Source: SIG565 sp045651765
GTDB taxonomy: Bacteria > Bacillota > Clostridia > Oscillospirales > Acutalibacteraceae
Direction of reading: 5' to 3'
NCBI GenBank assembly: GCA_045651765.1
Contig: JAZRSY010000023.1
Coordinates: 42,900-106,899, forward strand
DNA length: 64,000 nt
Of this stretch, positions 60,777 through 64,000 are shown one piece after another (positions within the stretch are counted from its first letter, which is position 1; each line of letters starts with the position of its first letter). Below the pieces are notes generated by a model. That model had not been told where the DNA came from. It saw only the letters and a list, made by a program, of their open reading frames with translations, and did not search any database. The translations under genes were made by a program, and so were the position numbers.

Positions 60777-61140
60777 ATTTACCACCGCTTACTATGGCAA
60801 TATCGTTAAGACCGAGCATTGACATTTGGCCGTTTTCGTTAATGCACCACCAGCCGCCGTCTACATTATAATCAGCTGTTTGACCGCAAAATGTTGTGTA
60901 CATTCCGCTCGGCTCATATGTAACAATACCCTCGTTTACCAAGGCATTTGCCAAATAAACCTCGTCGGTTTTAATTTCGTAGGTGTTTGTGGTGGCATCT
61001 TTAAAGGTAACCGAAAAGGTAATTTCCTTTTCGCCGGCAGTGGTTTTTGGTTTATTTAAAAACCATACTGTTCCTAAAGCCGCTACTATCACTAGCAATA
61101 CTGCTAATAACGCCACCGTAATTTTTGTTCTTTTTTGCAT
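60742..61140 (-). CDS. DUF4430 membrane-anchored protein
   Basis: 132 residues. One N-terminal membrane segment (about 8-29, VALLAVLLVIVAALGTVWFL) anchors an outward DUF4430 domain with VYLANALVNEGIV, GGWWCINENGQMSM and LNDIAIVSGGKYEAVYT. DUF4430 is related to the C-terminal beta-domain of intrinsic factor and transcobalamin, so it may catch corrinoids for the S component. The ATG follows directly on the T-run of the terminator hairpin. Confidence 0.82.
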   Translation of the reverse strand: MQKRTKITVALLAVLLVIVAALGTVWFLNKPKTTAGEKEITFSVTFKDATTNTYEIKTDEVYLANALVNEGIVTYEPSGMYTTFCGQTADYNVDGGWWCINENGQMSMLGLNDIAIVSGGKYEAVYTTTFES

Positions 61141-61188
61141 AAAAAAATCCCCTTTATATTGGTATTGCTAAAAAACCAATACAAAGGG
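61141..61188 (-). terminator. Riboswitch expression platform: terminator covering the RBS
   Basis: CCCTTTGTATTGGT and ACCAATATAAAGGG pair 13 of 14 positions, followed by GATTTTTTTATG. The 3' arm contains AAAGGGG, the ribosome site of the DUF4430 gene. The same hairpin could end transcription and hide the start. Confidence 0.82.
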
Positions 61189-61199
61189 AAAACAGCATA

Positions 61200-61440
61200 C
61201 AAAATAACCCCCGCATACCCGTAGGGGAAACTAATAATACTGCAGCCAATTACTCGTGGCGCTTTGTATCGGCACTGCAAGCAAGTATTCCGACTTAGCA
61301 TCATCGCGCTGCCTTACCTTCCCAATTTTACTCAGTGGCATCTTCCGGCATCGCTCCGCATTCACGGCGACGAGTTCGTGTGGGAATTTCACCCAACTTC
61401 CTTTTTAATGCAGTATGTAATACTGCAACTATACAGCCTT
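61200..61440 (-). promoter_or_regulatory. Cobalamin riboswitch aptamer
   Basis: The 317-nt gap 61141-61457 is filled by this leader. Minus-strand landmarks in order are GGTGAAATTCCCACACG (about 61377-61393), GCCACTG (about 61333-61339) and AAGTCGGAATACTTGC (61281-61296), a match to the conserved B12-box region. GCAGTAT at 61237-61243 can pair with ATACTGC at 61410-61416 to close the aptamer. A further GC-rich hairpin (CCCC/GGGG, about 61208-61227) lies downstream. The class assignment is mine from these motifs. Confidence 0.85.
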
Positions 61441-61454
61441 TAATTAGCTTAAAT

Positions 61455-61483
61455 ATTTTAACACATTAAATTTTTAATGTCAA
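61455..61483 (-). promoter_or_regulatory. Promoter of the cobalamin-riboswitch operon
   Basis: Minus strand: perfect TTGACA, 17 nt, TAAAAT with a TG extension. It lies in the last codons of the preceding ABC ATPase gene. It shares 19 nt with the hydrogenase promoter. Confidence 0.8.
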
Positions 61484-62030
61484 CCGTTGTGGCCTTTAAA
61501 AGCGCCGCTGCGGCAGCCATATGCGAAACGGTAATAAGTGTTTTTCCAACCGTTATTTTATTAATATAATTAGCGGCAACGGCAATATTTTCTTGGTCTA
61601 TTGCATTAAAGGGTTCATCTAAAATATAAATATCGCCCTTCGTGGCAAGCGCCCTTGCAATTGCCACCCGCCTTGCCTGCCCGCCTGAAAGTTGTGCGGG
61701 ATATTTGTCGGCCACCTCCGAAACACCAAGTGCCTCTAACGCCTCTAACGCCGACTCCAAAGTGGCAAAAAGGGTTAAATTTTGGGCAACAGTTTTAAAC
61801 GGCAACAGCCTATCTTCTTGAAAAACCACCGAAAATTTAGCATTATTATTTATTTTAACGCTGCCCTCATAACCTTTTAAGAGACCTATAATAATTTTAA
61901 GCAGGGTGGTTTTGCCTATGCCCGATTCACCCGTCAGGCAAATTCTGTCGCCCTTTTTTATATTAAGGTTTAAATTTTTTAAAACTGTGTTTTTGCCGTA
62001 AGAAAAACTTAAATTACTAATTTGTACCAA
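61458..62030 (-). CDS. ABC transporter ATP-binding protein
   Basis: 190 residues, short for its class. Walker A GESGIGKTTLLK, Q-loop VVFQEDRLLPFKT, signature LSGGQARRVAIARAL, Walker B IYILDEPFNAID and switch VSHM are complete. It is of the SsuB/TauB/ThiZ type that pairs with a one-component permease and a lipoprotein. It overlaps the permease by 14 bp. The substrate is unknown. Confidence 0.9.
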   Translation of the reverse strand: MVQISNLSFSYGKNTVLKNLNLNIKKGDRICLTGESGIGKTTLLKIIIGLLKGYEGSVKINNNAKFSVVFQEDRLLPFKTVAQNLTLFATLESALEALEALGVSEVADKYPAQLSGGQARRVAIARALATKGDIYILDEPFNAIDQENIAVAANYINKITVGKTLITVSHMAAAAALLKATTVDIKNLMC

Positions 62031-62775
62031 AGTTTTTTTCCTTCCATAAAAGCTTTAATATATTTTCTAAAATAAGGCTTAAAATTACAACCATTAATGT
62101 AACGGCAAAAACCTGTTCATAATTAATGGTGCTTTTGGCGCCCGAAAGCAAGGCGCCAAGGCTGCCTGTCGGGTTGCAAATAACCTCGGCCGCTATGCCC
62201 GATTTCCAACCTATGCCAAGGCCTGTTATGGCTGCGGTGCGCAAAAACGGCAACACTGTGGGTATTTTAATGTGTTTAATTATTTGAAATTTGCCCATGC
62301 CATAAACCGTTGCCATTTCGGTTAGCCTATTATCTACGGCACTAAGCCCTGAATCTATTTGGCTTTTTATAATGGGGAAAACCATTAAAAACGAAATAAA
62401 GGGTGGCAAAAAATAGGTTGGCACCCAAAGCCATGCAATTATTATAAATGCTGCCACCGGCACCGAGCGTATAATATGAAAAATAGGTGCCGACAAGGCA
62501 TTAAATAACCTTGAATGGTTGGCAATAATGGCCGCCAGAGTGCCTAAAACCACGGCCGACACAAACCCCAACAACACATGTGAAAGCGAGGTTAAAACAG
62601 CCTGCCAAAACAGTGGCTTATTAAAATTCAAAATTAAGGTTTTGGCTGTATCTAACGGCAATGGAATTTTAAGCAATAAATTTTTGTTTGCTATGCCGGC
62701 GGCTATATGCCAAACCAAAACCCAAAAAGCAACACAGCCTGCCATGGTGGCAGGCTTTTTTATTTTATTTTTCAT
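62017..62775 (-). CDS. ABC transporter permease (SsuC/TauC type)
   Basis: 252 residues from MKNKIKKPATM, with GAGGG 8 nt before. Two other in-frame ATGs upstream are possible. Six or so TM segments and the coupling-loop motif MATVYGMGKFQIIKHIKIPTVLPFL (an EAA-type loop) are visible. It overlaps the binding-protein gene by 11 bp. Confidence 0.88.
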   Translation of the reverse strand: MKNKIKKPATMAGCVAFWVLVWHIAAGIANKNLLLKIPLPLDTAKTLILNFNKPLFWQAVLTSLSHVLLGFVSAVVLGTLAAIIANHSRLFNALSAPIFHIIRSVPVAAFIIIAWLWVPTYFLPPFISFLMVFPIIKSQIDSGLSAVDNRLTEMATVYGMGKFQIIKHIKIPTVLPFLRTAAITGLGIGWKSGIAAEVICNPTGSLGALLSGAKSTINYEQVFAVTLMVVILSLILENILKLLWKEKNFGTN

Positions 62776-63733
62776 ACCAAAAACCCTCATCGGGCAATTT
62801 TCCGCCAATAGAGGTGGCATCGGCTGCTAATAAAACATTATAATATCCGGTTAATTTGGTTTTCATTTCGTTACCGGTTACATAGCAAAGGTTGGCATAA
62901 GGCAGAGCCTTTGTGGCAATGGCAGCATTTGGAACTATGCCGTATTTTTCACAAAGCGCACCTGTTGTTTTAGCATCGGCCAAAGCAGCCTGTACCGAAG
63001 CCTCATAATCGGCCAAAAAGCTTTCTACTGCTTTTTGGTTGTTTTCTAAAAACTCGGTGCGGGCAACAATGCAACCCATCATTAAAGCGCTGTCAGAATT
63101 TATTTTTTCCCACTCTTTAGTTAAATCTAACGCTACTTTAGAGCCTGTATATTTAATGTTAATAGAAGTAGCAACCGGTTGCGGAGCTATAATTACGGCA
63201 TTAGGCTCGGTTGCCCAAACCGACACTAACTCGTTACCCTCGGCCTTAAAAACAAGTTCAACATCGGTTTTAGGGTTAATTTCGTTAGAGTTTAATATAT
63301 AGTTTACAATATACTCGGGGTTAGAGCCTTGGCCTGTTGTATATATTTTTTTGCCTCTTAAATCGCTAATGCTGTTCACGGTGGTTTCGCCGTTAGTTAG
63401 CACATATAAAACACCCAATGTGTTTACGGCCAAAATTTTAACACCGCCGTTTGTTTTACTGTAAAGCTTTGCGGCAAGGTTGGTCGGAATAGCGGCAATG
63501 TCGGCCTCTTTATTAGAAATTTTAGAAACTATTTCATCGGGGGCGGCAACTGCTTTAAAATTATAATTTTCGCTACCATCTTGAAGTGATGCCTTCTCCA
63601 TTAAATTTACGGCACCCATGCCTGTGGGGCCTGTTAAAACATAAACATTCATATCGGTTTTTTGTTTGGGCGAACAACCACAAACCGAAAATGCCAATAA
63701 CAAAACCAGAATAATGCTAATAATTTTTTTCAT
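62765..63733 (-). CDS. ABC transporter substrate-binding lipoprotein
   Basis: 322 residues. The signal MKKIISIILVLLLAF ends at lipobox SVCGC. The body follows the NMT1/SsuA/ThiY-like fold (PTGMGAVNLMEKASL, KEADIAAIPTNLAAKLY, TNGETTVNSISDLRGKKIYTTGQGS). The substrate (sulfonate, pyrimidine or other) cannot be read off. It is the first gene of the importer operon. Confidence 0.88.
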   Translation of the reverse strand: MKKIISIILVLLLAFSVCGCSPKQKTDMNVYVLTGPTGMGAVNLMEKASLQDGSENYNFKAVAAPDEIVSKISNKEADIAAIPTNLAAKLYSKTNGGVKILAVNTLGVLYVLTNGETTVNSISDLRGKKIYTTGQGSNPEYIVNYILNSNEINPKTDVELVFKAEGNELVSVWATEPNAVIIAPQPVATSINIKYTGSKVALDLTKEWEKINSDSALMMGCIVARTEFLENNQKAVESFLADYEASVQAALADAKTTGALCEKYGIVPNAAIATKALPYANLCYVTGNEMKTKLTGYYNVLLAADATSIGGKLPDEGFWYEK

Positions 63734-63767
63734 AATAAATCACCCTTTTTAAAAGAACTAATATTAT

Positions 63768-63794
63768 ATTATAACTTTAAAAATGATTTGTCAA
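63768..63794 (-). promoter_or_regulatory. Probable promoter of the ABC importer operon
   Basis: Minus strand: TTGACA with TATAAT 15 nt later; a second TATAAT and a 17-nt-spaced TAATAT overlap it. Exact -10 use is unclear. Confidence 0.55.
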
Positions 63795-63802
63795 ATAAAT
63801 AC

Positions 63803-63831
63803 TTGGATATTTATAAAAAATTTGTTATAAT
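63803..63831 (+). promoter_or_regulatory. Promoter of the right-edge lipoprotein
   Basis: TTGGAT, 17 nt, TATAAT. Two copies of CTAGTTAAA follow at about 63840 and 63853, between promoter and ribosome site. Confidence 0.65.
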
Positions 63832-63872
63832 TAATCATACTAGTTAAAAGTGCTAGTTAAAGGAGGAAAACC

Positions 63873-64000
63873 ATGAAAAAAATTATTAGTATTACCTTAA
63901 TTTTTGCTTTATGTTTATGCCTTTGTGCATGTGGGGGCAATAAATCTGGCAATAACCTAACCTCATCCAACGAAAGCAATAAAAACGACACTTTTTTAAA
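63873..64000 (+). CDS. Lipoprotein, 5' part only
   Basis: The first 42 residues of a gene leaving the window. The ideal ribosome site AAAGGAGG stands 7 nt before the ATG. The signal MKKIISITLIFALCLCL ends in the lipobox CLCAC, and a Gly/Ser/Asn-rich linker (GGNKSGNNLTSSNESNKND) follows, as in many surface lipoproteins. The function cannot be told from this part. Confidence 0.8.
   Translation, partial: MKKIISITLIFALCLCLCACGGNKSGNNLTSSNESNKNDTFL

Noticed and set aside
61104..61304. A 66-codon ORF in the cobalamin leader
   Set aside because: It lies across the riboswitch and terminator, has no ribosome site and overlaps the DUF4430 start in another frame.
1..64000. CRISPR arrays, tRNA or rRNA genes, insertion sequences, prophage genes
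   Set aside because: No regularly spaced repeats, no recognisable tRNA or rRNA sequence, and no transposase, integrase or phage protein were seen on either strand.

Overview
The window comes from a low-GC, Gram-positive anaerobe of the class Clostridia, most like a gut Oscillospirales-type organism. The class-level call rests on the gene content: an intact S10-spc ribosomal operon with zinc-type S14, a T-box leader, a DnaD/DnaI-type primosome pair, pyruvate:ferredoxin oxidoreductase, an NADH-linked [FeFe] hydrogenase, AsnA, and consistent sigma-A promoters with AAGGAGG ribosome binding sites. The order-level call is only an impression. I see no rRNA, tRNA, CRISPR array, prophage or insertion sequence. 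This is core chromosome with compact operons.

Layout: 1-11040 is the minus-strand S10-spc operon (rpsJ to secY and the start of adk) with its promoter and a roughly 275-nt structured leader. 11069-13156 is thrS under a threonine T-box. 13157-16830 is nifJ. 16870-18302 (plus) is a CNNM/TlyC-type membrane protein and 18306-19376 (minus) is galE. 19480-21480 (plus) is the dnaD-dnaI pair. 21488-29760 (minus) is a ten-gene hydrogenase operon. In it the subunit genes hydC (first) and hydB-hydA (last) enclose six genes that look like a sensory module: a HydS-like [FeFe] hydrogenase, two DRTGG proteins, two HATPase proteins and a PHP protein. A 2Fe-2S protein lies between the module and hydB.

29814-38165 (minus) holds a GH20-like glycosidase, asnA, a foldase-like lipoprotein, mfd, pth, a DUF1653 protein and a small Cys-rich membrane protein. 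38231-42564 (minus) is DUF951-prfA-sua5-coaE-M18 aminopeptidase. 42572-46081 (plus) is a yhaO/yhaN-like nuclease-ATPase pair. 46085-48514 (minus) has fba, an acyltransferase-fold protein lacking its catalytic residues, and a four-TM protein. 48508-52846 (plus) is trmL followed by the glycolytic run pgk-tpiA-gpmI. 52851-55136 (minus) is metY-metA (O-acetylhomoserine route to homocysteine). 55140-58751 (minus) has two envelope proteins and pcrA. 58761-60262 (plus) is asnS. 60249-61483 (minus) is a cobalamin-riboswitch-controlled DUF4430 protein plus an ECF S component. 61458-63794 (minus) is an ABC importer, and 63803-64000 (plus) is the start of a lipoprotein gene.

The metabolic picture is sugar fermentation. 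Glycolysis (fba, pgk, tpiA, gpmI) feeds PFOR, which reduces ferredoxin. The HydABC-type hydrogenase disposes of electrons from ferredoxin and NADH as hydrogen. The embedded HydS/DRTGG/HATPase/PHP cassette is the best candidate for an incompletely understood regulatory system. The other notable item is a compact corrinoid-uptake unit whose promoter shares a 19-nt stretch with the hydrogenase promoter.
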